Below are positions 1-7,966 of a stretch of 64,000 nucleotides of DNA, piece by piece. The position numbers and the translations under genes are program-made. The notes beneath the pieces were generated by a model, which had not been told where the DNA came from, did no database searches, and worked only from the letters and a program-made list of their open reading frames with translations. This stretch comes from an uncultured Candidatus Melainabacteria bacterium. GTDB taxonomy: Bacteria > Cyanobacteriota > Vampirovibrionia > Gastranaerophilales > Gastranaerophilaceae. Position 1 is the first letter of the stretch. Each line of letters opens with the position of its first letter. The DNA is taken from the NCBI GenBank assembly GCA_934717745.1, contig CAKUZB010000002.1:62001-126000 (forward strand), read 5' to 3'.

Positions 1-149
1 CCGCAAAGAATCCTGTTTGCGTTGTAAGAATTTTGTTGCATTTTATCATAACATTTAGAACACATTTTTGCAGATTCTCTTGACTGTCCGCAAAAGTAAC
101 ACTTCTTTTTGTATATCCAATCTAGTAAAGACAACATAAAATTTTTCAT
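1..149 (-). CDS. comF: ComF family protein, N-terminal part (runs off the window)
   Basis: The first 49 codons of a minus-strand gene are present; the rest lies left of the window. They read MKNFMLSLLDWIYKKKCYFC and continue with a second Cys pair (C30, C33) and a further Cys at 49. A short hydrophobic LLDWIY segment followed by CxxC, CxxC and a later C is the N-terminal zinc-binding pattern of ComF proteins, whose phosphoribosyltransferase-like domain would follow. ComF proteins are linked to handling of incoming single-stranded DNA in natural transformation. It is divergent from rseP with only 31 bp between the starts. No Shine-Dalgarno precedes the ATG; a -10-like hexamer does. The family call rests on the N-terminus only. 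Confidence 0.65.
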   Translation of the reverse strand, partial: MKNFMLSLLDWIYKKKCYFCGQSRESAKMCSKCYDKMQQNSYNANRILC

Positions 150-155
150 GGTAAA

Positions 156-161
156 ATATTA
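156..161 (-). promoter_or_regulatory. -10 hexamer of a leaderless promoter (comF)
   Basis: TAATAT on the minus strand ends exactly 6 nt before the comF ATG; an overlapping TATAAT at 158-163 ends 8 nt before it. There is no Shine-Dalgarno. The same AT-rich stretch reads TAAAAT (152-157) on the plus strand and may be the -10 of rseP, so the two divergent promoters would overlap. Confidence 0.5.
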
Positions 162-180
162 TACGAATAAAGGAGAAATT

Positions 181-1545
181 ATGTCAATTTTAATAATGTT
201 AATTCTTTTAAGTTTTTTAATACTAATCCACGAAGCAGGGCATTTTTTGACTGCAAAAATGTTTGGTATCAAAGTCGAAAAATTCGGATTTGGTTTACCA
301 ATAGGTCCAACCCTATTTGAAAAGAAATTTGGAGATTTGACAATTTTAGTCCACGCATTTTTGCTTGGAGGATATGTAGCATTCCCTGATGACGAAAAAG
401 ATTGCGACTTGCCACTCGATTCTGACGAAAGATTTTTAAATAAACCTATCTATCAACGTGCAGTTGTTGTTTCTGCCGGAGTTGTTGCAAACATTATTTG
501 TGCGTATTTGATAGTACTATTTGCGGCATTCCATTGGGGATACATGCCGGCAGGAAAATTTGACGTATATGTAAACAAAATTGTTGCACCAAAAGAGGCT
601 TCTATTTGGCAATCAGGTTTACAACAAGGTGATAGAATTGTTTCAATAAACAAAACTCCAATCACAAATACAAATTCAATCGTTTCAATAATCACTAACA
701 GCAAGGCTTACGACGGTTTTTACAACAAATCACAAGCAGATTACAATCTCGCTCAATTAAAAGAATTAAATCTTGCTTACACTGATGATGAAATAATTCC
801 ATCAGGCGTAACAATTAAACTTCCGGAAGTTCAACCTGAATCTGCAATTTCTTTCTCAAAAGAAACAGAACAAGGAATTGTAAGATATGAAAACAAAGAT
901 TTGGAATTAGACAAAGATTTAATACCATTAAGAGATGAAATAAAAAATGGAAACAAAAAATATTATACAGGCAATGACAAATACACTCTTGAAGATATAT
1001 CAAAAGCCTTATCCGATAACACTCACCCCTTAAATTTCATTGTAGAAAGAAATGGTAAAAACGTTGAATTGAGTGTAATTTATCCTGATGAAAAAGGTAA
1101 AATCGGCATTGAATTAGCACAAAAAGAAATTTTATTAGAAACTAAAGGCATTAAATCTGTATTAAAAACAGGTACAAAATACCTTTGGGATAATACTTAT
1201 AACATGCTTTACGGACTTGGTCAAATTTTTACAGGAAAAGTTCCTCTAAAAGATTTGCACGGAATTGTTGCTATTACAAAACTTGGCGGAGATATTATCG
1301 AAAATAGCGGAATGTTCTACGGCTTATTGCTAACCGCAATAATTTCCATGGATTTGGCAATCGTAAACTTCCTACCAATTCCGGCACTTGACGGTGGACA
1401 CGTATTATTCTTGATTATCGAAAAAATTAGAGGAAAAAGATTAAAAGATGAAACAGTAGAGAAAATTGGAACATTCTTCTTCTCTCTACTAATCCTGCTT
1501 ATGGTCGTAATCATATTCAACGATATTGTTTGGCTAAAAGGTTAG
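181..1545 (+). CDS. rseP: Site-2 (RseP-type) intramembrane zinc metalloprotease
   Basis: Member of peptidase family M50B, which cuts transmembrane segments of regulators such as anti-sigma factors. It has 454 residues. The HEAGH zinc site is at 17-21 in the first membrane helix, and the second metal ligand is D404 in a PALDGGH motif near the C-terminus, flanked by further helices (about 96-118, 378-400, 430-450). A PDZ domain begins near 145 (GLQQGDRIVSINKTPI) and seems to resume near 280, with a polar insert of about 100 residues between. I start at the ATG at 181, preceded by AAAGGAG, and not at the longer in-frame start at 109, whose 24 extra residues are polar and lack a ribosome site. 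Known RseP substrates cannot be inferred from this context. Confidence 0.9.
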   Translation: MSILIMLILLSFLILIHEAGHFLTAKMFGIKVEKFGFGLPIGPTLFEKKFGDLTILVHAFLLGGYVAFPDDEKDCDLPLDSDERFLNKPIYQRAVVVSAGVVANIICAYLIVLFAAFHWGYMPAGKFDVYVNKIVAPKEASIWQSGLQQGDRIVSINKTPITNTNSIVSIITNSKAYDGFYNKSQADYNLAQLKELNLAYTDDEIIPSGVTIKLPEVQPESAISFSKETEQGIVRYENKDLELDKDLIPLRDEIKNGNKKYYTGNDKYTLEDISKALSDNTHPLNFIVERNGKNVELSVIYPDEKGKIGIELAQKEILLETKGIKSVLKTGTKYLWDNTYNMLYGLGQIFTGKVPLKDLHGIVAITKLGGDIIENSGMFYGLLLTAIISMDLAIVNFLPIPALDGGHVLFLIIEKIRGKRLKDETVEKIGTFFFSLLILLMVVIIFNDIVWLKG

Positions 1546-1617
1546 TACACAAAAACTAACCGATTTTTGCCAATCGTTTTAATACGAATATTCTGTATAT
1601 AAAATTAATTAAGCACA

Positions 1618-2382
1618 TCATAGATAATTCGCCAATATTGATTTTACGTAATTTTGAGTTTCGCCATAAGGTGGAACTCCGTCATATTTATCTACAGCCC
1701 CAGGACCTGCATTATATGCCGCTAAGGCTAAGATAACATTACCATTGTATTTATTTAACATACTTTTTAGGTATTTAACACCACCTTCAACGTTTTGAAC
1801 AGGGTTATATGGGTCTGTTACACCTAAACCTTTCGCTGTTGCAGGCATTAATTGCATTAAACCCATTGCACCACAGTGTGAAGTTGCTTTTGGATTAAAA
1901 CCTGATTCTTGACGAACCAAGGCTCTTACTAATTTTTCATCTACACCATGTTTTTGTGCAACTTTATCAATCATTGATAAAATCTGTGCTTTTGGTGCAT
2001 TTGAACTTACATTCGGAATATCTGCACCTAAATTTGCAGTTTTTAATGCGTTAAATTTATTTTTAATTCCTGTTAAAGCACCAAATCTGCCAACTTTTTG
2101 AGGCGAAATTGCATTTGTTGAACTAACACCATTATTTGTCGAACCTAAAATCGTTGCTTTAACATCAGCAGACGGAGATGTCAAAATATTTCCAAAACCT
2201 GTTTTATTTGTTTGTTGGGCTTCAGAAGATTTTAAAACCTCTGCAAATGATTTTTTATTATCTTTATTTTCGGTTTTCGCTACTTGAGGTGGATTGATAT
2301 AACTTTGTAACTGCATACTTCTTTGAATTGCAGATTGTTGTCCACTCGACGAAATTAAATTTTGTATCATTGGGGAAAACAT
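1618..2382 (-). CDS. Soluble lytic transglycosylase (SLT domain) with a disordered N-terminus
   Basis: The protein has 254 residues. Residues 1-130 are polar, low in order and without a signal peptide. Residues 135-254 form a goose-lysozyme/SLT fold: catalytic Glu159 in RQESGF, GLMQLMP at 174-180 and AYNAGPGAV further on. It would cleave the glycan strand of peptidoglycan. An SLT enzyme lacking a Sec signal in a flagellated cell suggests export by the flagellar apparatus or another non-Sec route, but the neighbours (rseP, CorC) do not prove this. The start has a good ribosome site (GAGAGG). The gene stands alone, downstream of a strong terminator. Confidence 0.85.
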   Translation of the reverse strand: MFSPMIQNLISSSGQQSAIQRSMQLQSYINPPQVAKTENKDNKKSFAEVLKSSEAQQTNKTGFGNILTSPSADVKATILGSTNNGVSSTNAISPQKVGRFGALTGIKNKFNALKTANLGADIPNVSSNAPKAQILSMIDKVAQKHGVDEKLVRALVRQESGFNPKATSHCGAMGLMQLMPATAKGLGVTDPYNPVQNVEGGVKYLKSMLNKYNGNVILALAAYNAGPGAVDKYDGVPPYGETQNYVKSILANYL

Positions 2383-2518
2383 ATTACATTACCTCTCTCT
2401 ATCCTAATTATCGTAAAAAATCGTCAAAAAATTAACAGGCTTTGGGCAAATATCACCCATTTGGTTTATAATGATTTTTTTTATTTTGTCAAAAAATTGA
2501 ATTTACAATAAAAAAAAT

Positions 2519-2559
2519 AAAGAAGGGCGGATTTTCGTTCCGAAAATCCGCCCTTCTTT
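2519..2559 (-). terminator. Strong intrinsic terminator after the CorC gene
   Basis: Perfect 19-bp inverted repeat (2519-2537 and 2541-2559) with a 3-nt loop; the core is AAGGGCGGATTTTCG. On the minus strand it is followed by a T-rich run, and it lies 16 bp after the stop of the 2575-3924 gene. Confidence 0.9.
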
Positions 2560-2574
2560 TTAAAAAATCTTTTA

Positions 2575-3924
2575 TTATTCTGATTTTAAAGAATCATCTT
2601 CTTCAACATGAGGGTGGCGAACAACCAACAATTTTGTAATTCTTACACCATCGACTTCTTTTACTTGAATTGTCATGTCTTTCCATTCAACAGAATCGTC
2701 CATTTTTGCCATTCTGCCTAAAAGTTTAAGAACGACACCACCTAAAGTATCTACATCTTCTTCTTCAAATTCTTCTTCGTCAATTCCGAAGAATTCTGCC
2801 ATTTCATCAAGTCTTAAAATAGCATTTGCTTCGTATGTATTTTCGCCAATTTCTTTTATATCAAGTTCTTCAACTTCATCAAACTCGTCTTGAACTTCAC
2901 CGAAAATTTCTTCAAAAACATCTTCCAAAGTAATAATACCTGAAGTTCCACCGTATTCGTCTACTACAATGGCAATTTGTCCTTGACATTTTTTAAACTC
3001 TCTAACAATATTATCCATCGTAATTGTTTCAGGAACAAATAATATAGGTCTTAAAAGTTTATCTAAATTAAACTCATTGCATTTCAAAGAAGTTGAATAT
3101 AAATCTTTTACGTGAATAAAACCTATAATGTGGTCTAAATCTTCTTCGTAAACAGGATACCTTGTGTATTGATTTTCACAAGTAAGTTTATTCAATTCTT
3201 CACGAGTAATGTCGCTTGGAATACAAATCATATCTGTACGAGGAATCATAACCTCTTTTGCAGTCAAATCAGAGAATTTAAACGCATTGTGCAACATTTC
3301 TTTTTCAGTTTCGTTTAAAACACCCTCTTTAAAACTTGCGTCAACAAGCATGTCTAATTCTTCTGTTGAATGTGCCAAAGAACTTTTTGGATGAGGAATT
3401 CTCATCATTTTCAATAACAAATTGCCAAAACCATTTAATAACCAAATAAACGGGTGAAAAATAGTTGTAATAAAACTCATTGGTCTTGCAACAAACAAGG
3501 CAGTTGTTTCAGTATATTGTAAGGCGATTGATTTTGGAACTAATTCACCAATTGCAACGTGCAAAAATGTCATCAAAGCAAATGCTAAAGAAACAGATAA
3601 CGTATGAACGGCTACGCCTTGTGCTAATGCTGGCAAAAATGTAAAAATAGGTTCAATCAAATGAGCCAAAGTTGCCTCACCAACCCAACCTAAACCAAGG
3701 CTGGAGATTGTAACCCCTAACTGAACTGCTGCTACAAATCTATCTAAATCATCTATTTGCTCTAATGCAACATCTGCTGTTGTATTTCCATTCTTAGAAA
3801 GTTCTTCCATTTTGGTTTTACGAACCTTTACCATAGAAAACTCAGATGCTACGAAAAATGCGTTTGATAATAACAAAAAGCCAATTAAAAATAAGTTAAA
3901 TATCGTACCGACTGTCGAATCCAT
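2575..3924 (-). CDS. CNNM/CorC-HlyC family membrane protein with CBS pair
   Basis: The protein has 449 residues. A DUF21 (CNNM) transmembrane domain fills about 1-190, with hydrophobic helices and the GWVGEATLA and GELVPKSIAL signatures. A tandem CBS pair follows at about 215-340 (EVMIPRTDM, then IVVDEYGGTSGIITLEDV), then an acidic linker and a CorC_HlyC domain (about 355-437). Proteins of this build are linked to magnesium or cobalt homeostasis; the hemolysin label in this family is historical. It is a single-gene unit. No usable Shine-Dalgarno is seen: AGAGG lies 13 nt upstream, while TAAAAT ends 6 nt before the ATG. Confidence 0.88.
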   Translation of the reverse strand: MDSTVGTIFNLFLIGFLLLSNAFFVASEFSMVKVRKTKMEELSKNGNTTADVALEQIDDLDRFVAAVQLGVTISSLGLGWVGEATLAHLIEPIFTFLPALAQGVAVHTLSVSLAFALMTFLHVAIGELVPKSIALQYTETTALFVARPMSFITTIFHPFIWLLNGFGNLLLKMMRIPHPKSSLAHSTEELDMLVDASFKEGVLNETEKEMLHNAFKFSDLTAKEVMIPRTDMICIPSDITREELNKLTCENQYTRYPVYEEDLDHIIGFIHVKDLYSTSLKCNEFNLDKLLRPILFVPETITMDNIVREFKKCQGQIAIVVDEYGGTSGIITLEDVFEEIFGEVQDEFDEVEELDIKEIGENTYEANAILRLDEMAEFFGIDEEEFEEEDVDTLGGVVLKLLGRMAKMDDSVEWKDMTIQVKEVDGVRITKLLVVRHPHVEEDDSLKSE

Positions 3925-3930
3925 ATATAA

Positions 3931-3936
3931 ATTTTA
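3931..3936 (-). promoter_or_regulatory. -10 hexamer of a leaderless promoter (CorC-type gene)
   Basis: TAAAAT on the minus strand is followed by the 6-nt spacer TTATAT and the ATG at 3924. The -35 region is poorly conserved. Confidence 0.5.
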
Positions 3937-4018
3937 TCCTCTTTTTAAATTTCATTTTAATATACAATATAAAAAAATGCAAATTTTCGTGTTAATATGT
4001 TAAACGAGGTAAAAAAAA

Positions 4019-4267
4019 TTGAGATTAGATAAATTTTTAAAAGTATCCAGATTAATCAAAAGACGCACTGTTGCAAACGAAGTTTCAGATACGGGACGAG
4101 TTTTTGTAAACGGAAATCCTGCAAAACCTGCAAAGCAATTAAAAGTCGGAGATATTATTAAAATTGAATATCACAACAAAGATGTTGTTGTAAAAGTCTT
4201 AATAATACCTCAAAACAACGTTAGTATTCAAGAATCAAGTACATTATATGAAGTTATAGAGGAATAA
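4019..4267 (+). CDS. rqcP: S4-domain RNA-binding protein, RqcP/HslR type
   Basis: The protein has 82 residues, almost all one S4 domain: MRLDKFLKVSRLIKRRTVAN followed by GRVFVNG and the KVGDIIKIE strand. Size and sequence fit the YabO/RqcP group, which binds the 50S subunit with RqcH during alanine tailing of stalled nascent chains. This is family knowledge; an rqcH gene is not visible here. The start is TTG, placed 8 nt after GAGG; no in-frame ATG would preserve the S4 N-terminus. It is followed after 2 nt by the DedA-type gene, whose ribosome site lies in the rqcP stop region, so the two are probably translationally coupled. Confidence 0.85.
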   Translation: MRLDKFLKVSRLIKRRTVANEVSDTGRVFVNGNPAKPAKQLKVGDIIKIEYHNKDVVVKVLIIPQNNVSIQESSTLYEVIEE

Positions 4268-4269
4268 TT

Positions 4270-4908
4270 ATGCACGAATTATTAGATTTTCACGCAATGG
4301 TAGAATATTTTCAGCAATTTGGAATTTGGGGGCTTGCACTAAACTCTTTCATTGAAAGTTTTTTTCTAGTTCCACCACCAGATTTTTTATTAATCATAAT
4401 GGATTTAGCAAAACCTGAAAAAGCCTTATGGTATGCAACAGTTTGCTCTTTTGCCTCAATTTTAGGCGGATTGATTGGATATTTAATCGGCTATGTTGGT
4501 GGTAGACCTGTTTTCAACTGGATTTTTAGAAAAAACCCTGAACACTTTGAAAAAGTTGAAATACTTTACAACAAGTATGGTTCAATCGCTGTATTCTTTG
4601 CAGGATTTACACCTATTCCATATAAAGTTTTTACAATCGCAAGCGGTGTTTTAGGCATGAACGTTTGGCATTTTACCGTTGCAAGTTTCTTCGGTAGAGC
4701 AGGAAGGTTTTTCTTAGTAAGTGTAGTGCTGATGATTTGCGGAGAATGGATTAAACAATATTTAGAAATCGTAATCGGTGTTGTTTCACTTATCATCGTA
4801 CTTTTCTTTGTTGTTTTATATTACAAAGGCAAAAAACACGTTAAAAGTAACACAACAGAAGAAGTACCGACAACAGACGAAGAAAAATCGGCAATTCACA
4901 ATTTATAA
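4270..4908 (+). CDS. DedA/VTT (SNARE-associated) family membrane protein, YqaA-like
   Basis: The protein has 212 residues and several hydrophobic segments (about 17-38, 55-82, 105-130, 140-160, 168-188). It shows the family landmarks: an ESFFLVPPPDF re-entrant segment near 30-40, GYLIGYVGG near 77 and GFTPIPYKVFTIASG near 117-131. DedA/VTT proteins act in phospholipid handling, for instance undecaprenyl phosphate recycling or lipid scrambling; the substrate cannot be assigned here. The C-terminal 25 residues are polar and cytoplasmic-like. The start has GAGG overlapping the end of rqcP. It converges on the DnaJ-like gene with a 28-bp gap and no obvious terminator. Confidence 0.82.
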   Translation: MHELLDFHAMVEYFQQFGIWGLALNSFIESFFLVPPPDFLLIIMDLAKPEKALWYATVCSFASILGGLIGYLIGYVGGRPVFNWIFRKNPEHFEKVEILYNKYGSIAVFFAGFTPIPYKVFTIASGVLGMNVWHFTVASFFGRAGRFFLVSVVLMICGEWIKQYLEIVIGVVSLIIVLFFVVLYYKGKKHVKSNTTEEVPTTDEEKSAIHNL

Positions 4909-4936
4909 TTGCAACTGGAGAAATTAAAAGAAAACT

Positions 4937-5977
4937 TTAAACTTTTTCTTTGTTAAAATCCTTCAATTTTTGATAAAGTTCTATTTCTTTATCAGAAAGA
5001 TTTTGCGGAATTTCAATATTCACAGTTACAATCATATCACCGGTTTTTCCGTTTTTAGTAAGTCCCTGACCGGCAAGACGGTATTTTTGTCCTGAACTTG
5101 TTTTTGGCATAATCTTCATTAAAACATTTCCATTTGTAGTCGGAACATTGATTGTAGTACCTAAAACCGCTTCCGGTGGAGTGATTGGAATTGTAAACAA
5201 AACATTCAAATCATCATATTTAAAGTTTGAATTGTTTTCAATTACAACATTCAAATACAAATCTCCATTTTTACCACCGTACATGCCTGAATTACCCTCA
5301 GACGGTATTCTGATTTTTGAATTTGGTTTTACATTTGCCGGAATTTTTACTGTAATTTTTTTATGCTGAGAAACAACCCCCGTTCCATCACAAACAGGAC
5401 ATTTCATACCATTTGCAAACGGTCTGCCATGACAGTTTGAACATTCATAACTTGATAGAATATTAACTGTTTTTGAAACACCGCTTAAAGCCTCCGGCAT
5501 TGTAATTACAACATCAGTAACTATATCATCACCATTAATTGGTCTGTTAGTTGATGTTTTTTTATTTTTTTGTTGAGATTTAAAACCATCAATAAAATCA
5601 TTCAAAATATTTGAAAAATCTTGTGCTTGAGAATTGGCTTTTGAAGTTTTTGAATTACCTTTATTTGCTTCTTTTATAATATCTTCTTGATTTTTAGATT
5701 GCCTATATGCTTTTTGTGCTTCCTTTTGAGTCGTTCTGTCCGTTGTAGATTTATTATAATTAAAAATTCCACGCAAAATATCATATCTTTTACGTTTCGT
5801 TTCATCAGACAAGGTTTCATAGGCTTCCATAATATCTTTAAACTTTTCAACACCTGATTCGCCTGCAATATCAGGGTGATATGTGCGTGCAAGTTTACGA
5901 TATGCAGACTTTAATTCATCTGCTGACGCATCTGAGTTTACACCTAATATTTCATAATAGTTCTTTTGCTGAGCCAT
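4937..5977 (-). CDS. dnaJ: DnaJ-like Hsp40 co-chaperone with a half-size zinc finger
   Basis: The protein has 346 residues. A J-domain at 5-68 carries HPD at 34-36, so it should stimulate DnaK ATPase. A polar linker of about 80 residues replaces the usual Gly/Phe region. The cysteine-rich part has only C179, C182, C193 and C196 (CSNC and CPVC) instead of the four CxxCxGxG repeats of type I DnaJ. Substrate-binding domains I and II follow (FTIPITPPEAVLGTTI and the GQGLTKNGKTGDM region). It is thus between type I and type II J-proteins. A second, complete dnaJ may exist elsewhere. The start lacks a Shine-Dalgarno and has a -10 hexamer ending 6 nt upstream. Confidence 0.85.
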   Translation of the reverse strand: MAQQKNYYEILGVNSDASADELKSAYRKLARTYHPDIAGESGVEKFKDIMEAYETLSDETKRKRYDILRGIFNYNKSTTDRTTQKEAQKAYRQSKNQEDIIKEANKGNSKTSKANSQAQDFSNILNDFIDGFKSQQKNKKTSTNRPINGDDIVTDVVITMPEALSGVSKTVNILSSYECSNCHGRPFANGMKCPVCDGTGVVSQHKKITVKIPANVKPNSKIRIPSEGNSGMYGGKNGDLYLNVVIENNSNFKYDDLNVLFTIPITPPEAVLGTTINVPTTNGNVLMKIMPKTSSGQKYRLAGQGLTKNGKTGDMIVTVNIEIPQNLSDKEIELYQKLKDFNKEKV

Positions 5978-5983
5978 ATTTAC

Positions 5984-6011
5984 ATAATAACGGAATTATT
6001 GAAAAAGGCAA
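5984..6011 (-). promoter_or_regulatory. Leaderless promoter of the DnaJ-like gene
   Basis: On the minus strand: -35 TTGCCT (6006-6011), 16-nt spacer, -10 TATTAT (5984-5989), then GTAAAT and ATG. Transcription would begin at or next to the start codon. Confidence 0.6.
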
Positions 6012-6043
6012 TTATCCTAAGTTTCTTTACAAGTCTATTCATT

Positions 6044-6583
6044 TTAAATTAGTGATTTTATTGACAAAAAGATTAAAATTACTCCGGCAAAAATTTCTAA
6101 AACCTTTGTTGACAACTTTTTCAAGCAACAACCACTCCAATAGCCAACAACGGCAAATATAAAAGTCGTAAAGCCAATTAATAACACCGATTTAAAAATA
6201 TTTACAGAAGTTAGTGCTAAAGTTACACCTGCCACAAGAGCATCAATGCTTGTTGCAATTGCAATTATAAACAAACATTGAATTGACAAGCATTTTGGAA
6301 TCTCCCTTTCTTCATCAAAAGATACTTTTATAATTTTCAAACCTAAATACAAGAATATTGCAAAAACTATCCATTTTGAAACAGGTTCAATAAATTTATA
6401 AAAAGGTGTCGTTATAAAATAACCTACAAGTGGCATTATTGCTTGAAAAAAACCTGTAAATAGACCCAACATAACGGCATTTTTTAATTTATTTCTTTCT
6501 AAAACTAAACCATGAGCAAAAGACACAGCACAAGCATCAATTGATAAGGCAACAGCAAGTAATATCAAAGAAGTTAAACTCAT
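6044..6583 (-). CDS. mntP: MntP-type manganese efflux pump
   Basis: The protein has 179 residues and six predicted helices in two repeats. Each repeat starts with an SIDA motif (D16 and D114) of the kind that lines the ion path in MntP/YebN. The family exports Mn2+ and protects against manganese excess. It starts within the end of the DUF4127 gene (4-nt ATGA overlap), so it is translationally coupled to it. In E. coli mntP is controlled by MntR and a manganese riboswitch; no such element is visible because the gene is second in its unit. Confidence 0.88.
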   Translation of the reverse strand: MSLTSLILLAVALSIDACAVSFAHGLVLERNKLKNAVMLGLFTGFFQAIMPLVGYFITTPFYKFIEPVSKWIVFAIFLYLGLKIIKVSFDEEREIPKCLSIQCLFIIAIATSIDALVAGVTLALTSVNIFKSVLLIGFTTFIFAVVGYWSGCCLKKLSTKVLEIFAGVILIFLSIKSLI

Positions 6584-7899
6584 TTTAAGTTAACCTCAAT
6601 TTCAAATAATCTATCCCAAGGAAAACAATACTCAGCATTTATTTCAAAATCCAAAAATTCTGAAACTTTTTTTTCATATTTTTGCATCTCAATTTTTTCA
6701 GGTTTTATAAGGGTTTGGCGAACATTCGCCTGATAAGCCCAATCATCTAAAAGTCTTATCGCTTGAAGTTTTTTAAAAGCATTTTTGTTATATTTTTTTG
6801 CTAAAAATTTAACTTTTGCTCCACACAAAAGACTCCCTAAAGTGTTTGCACTTGTGTTCCAAGCCGAATAGCCATAAAAACCTTTAGGCATTTTACTGTT
6901 AATAAATTTTTTAACAAACTCATTATCTGCTCCATTTGCAAACCTAACATCTGCAATCATCATATTTTCGCCCAACTTAAACTCTCCGGAAAAAGGTTCT
7001 GTTGAACGCTTCATAACAATTTCACCTTGATGATTTTTAAAGTTATTTACAACTAATGTAACATCAGAATCGGCTTTATCAGTAACTTTTATCCCTGCAA
7101 GTTCTAATTGACCTAAAACTGATTTTTCAATTGAAATATCTTCATAGTTAGAAATCAAATCCTTAAATTCAGGCTCGATAAATTCAATATCAACTTTCAT
7201 TTCACCTTTAATTGCTCTTGCCATAAGGGTTAAAGGTATTTCATCTGCACCTGTTTTCGTAAATCCACCTAAATTTTCTAACTCTCTTGCTTCTTGAACA
7301 TTAAATCCAAACTCTGCACAATCATCTTTAGAGAAAACTAATGTGTCAAAAAGTCCTTCTTTTTGCCAATCTAAGTAAATTTTATTTATCTCAAAATTTC
7401 TTTTACGAGTGTTTTTATAGTCTTCTAAAATCTCCTTTGGTACATCTGTTTTAATATCTTTTTGAAATTTGTAAGAATTAAAAGAATATTCAAAAATCTT
7501 TTTTCCATAATCTGCCCAATAATCTTTTTCTTCTTGATTTACATTATTATTAGAAATTCTCATTATGCTTGAAAACGCATAAATTTTCGCATTTTTTTCT
7601 TTCAAAATTTCTTTTAGATTTTCAACTCTTAACTTTATTTCTTCAAAAGTTTCAGGACATCTTCTTGATGAAATCAATCCACCATAAGCAAGAGTATCAA
7701 GCGATACAACCATTTTATCAACAGCAGGAACACTTTTTAACCAGCCAAAAAGTTTTTCAATATCAGCATTTTTAGTCAAACCACCTAAAAATTCTCTTGG
7801 AGGAATATAAAGTTCAATATCCTCGTCAATTGCAGTTATATCCTTGAATAAGTTATAACAAACAGGTCTGTTATCAATAGGTATTACACAAATTTTCAT
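6580..7899 (-). CDS. DUF4127 family protein
   Basis: The protein has 439 residues from the ATG at 7899. The N-terminal IPIDNRPVCYN, the PPREFLGG stretch, and VSLDTLAYGGLISSR near 65-80 are hallmarks of DUF4127, a family of unknown biochemical role. No signal peptide or membrane segment is seen. An in-frame ATG at 7908 would add MYC, but it lies inside the -10 hexamer, so I prefer 7899. The overlap with mntP suggests co-expression, but no functional link is known. Confidence 0.75.
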   Translation of the reverse strand: MKICVIPIDNRPVCYNLFKDITAIDEDIELYIPPREFLGGLTKNADIEKLFGWLKSVPAVDKMVVSLDTLAYGGLISSRRCPETFEEIKLRVENLKEILKEKNAKIYAFSSIMRISNNNVNQEEKDYWADYGKKIFEYSFNSYKFQKDIKTDVPKEILEDYKNTRKRNFEINKIYLDWQKEGLFDTLVFSKDDCAEFGFNVQEARELENLGGFTKTGADEIPLTLMARAIKGEMKVDIEFIEPEFKDLISNYEDISIEKSVLGQLELAGIKVTDKADSDVTLVVNNFKNHQGEIVMKRSTEPFSGEFKLGENMMIADVRFANGADNEFVKKFINSKMPKGFYGYSAWNTSANTLGSLLCGAKVKFLAKKYNKNAFKKLQAIRLLDDWAYQANVRQTLIKPEKIEMQKYEKKVSEFLDFEINAEYCFPWDRLFEIEVNLK

Positions 7900-7906
7900 A
7901 CAATAC

Positions 7907-7912
7907 ATTATA
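7907..7912 (-). promoter_or_regulatory. -10 hexamer of a leaderless promoter (DUF4127-mntP unit)
   Basis: A consensus TATAAT on the minus strand ends 7 nt before the ATG at 7899, and no Shine-Dalgarno is present. Confidence 0.5.
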
Positions 7913-7954
7913 CTAAATAATATTTATAATGTATGACTTTTTACAAAAATTAAG

Positions 7955-7960
7955 TATAAT
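7955..7960 (+). promoter_or_regulatory. -10 hexamer of a leaderless promoter (gene at 7967)
   Basis: A consensus TATAAT is followed by the 6-nt spacer TTTGGT and the ATG at 7967. The GG in the spacer is too close to the ATG to serve as a ribosome site. Confidence 0.55.
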
Positions 7961-7966
7961 TTTGGT

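Noticed and set aside
1546..1617. Terminator between rseP and the SLT gene
   Set aside because: There is only a 5-bp stem (CGATT/AATCG) with a weak T-run; too poor to call.
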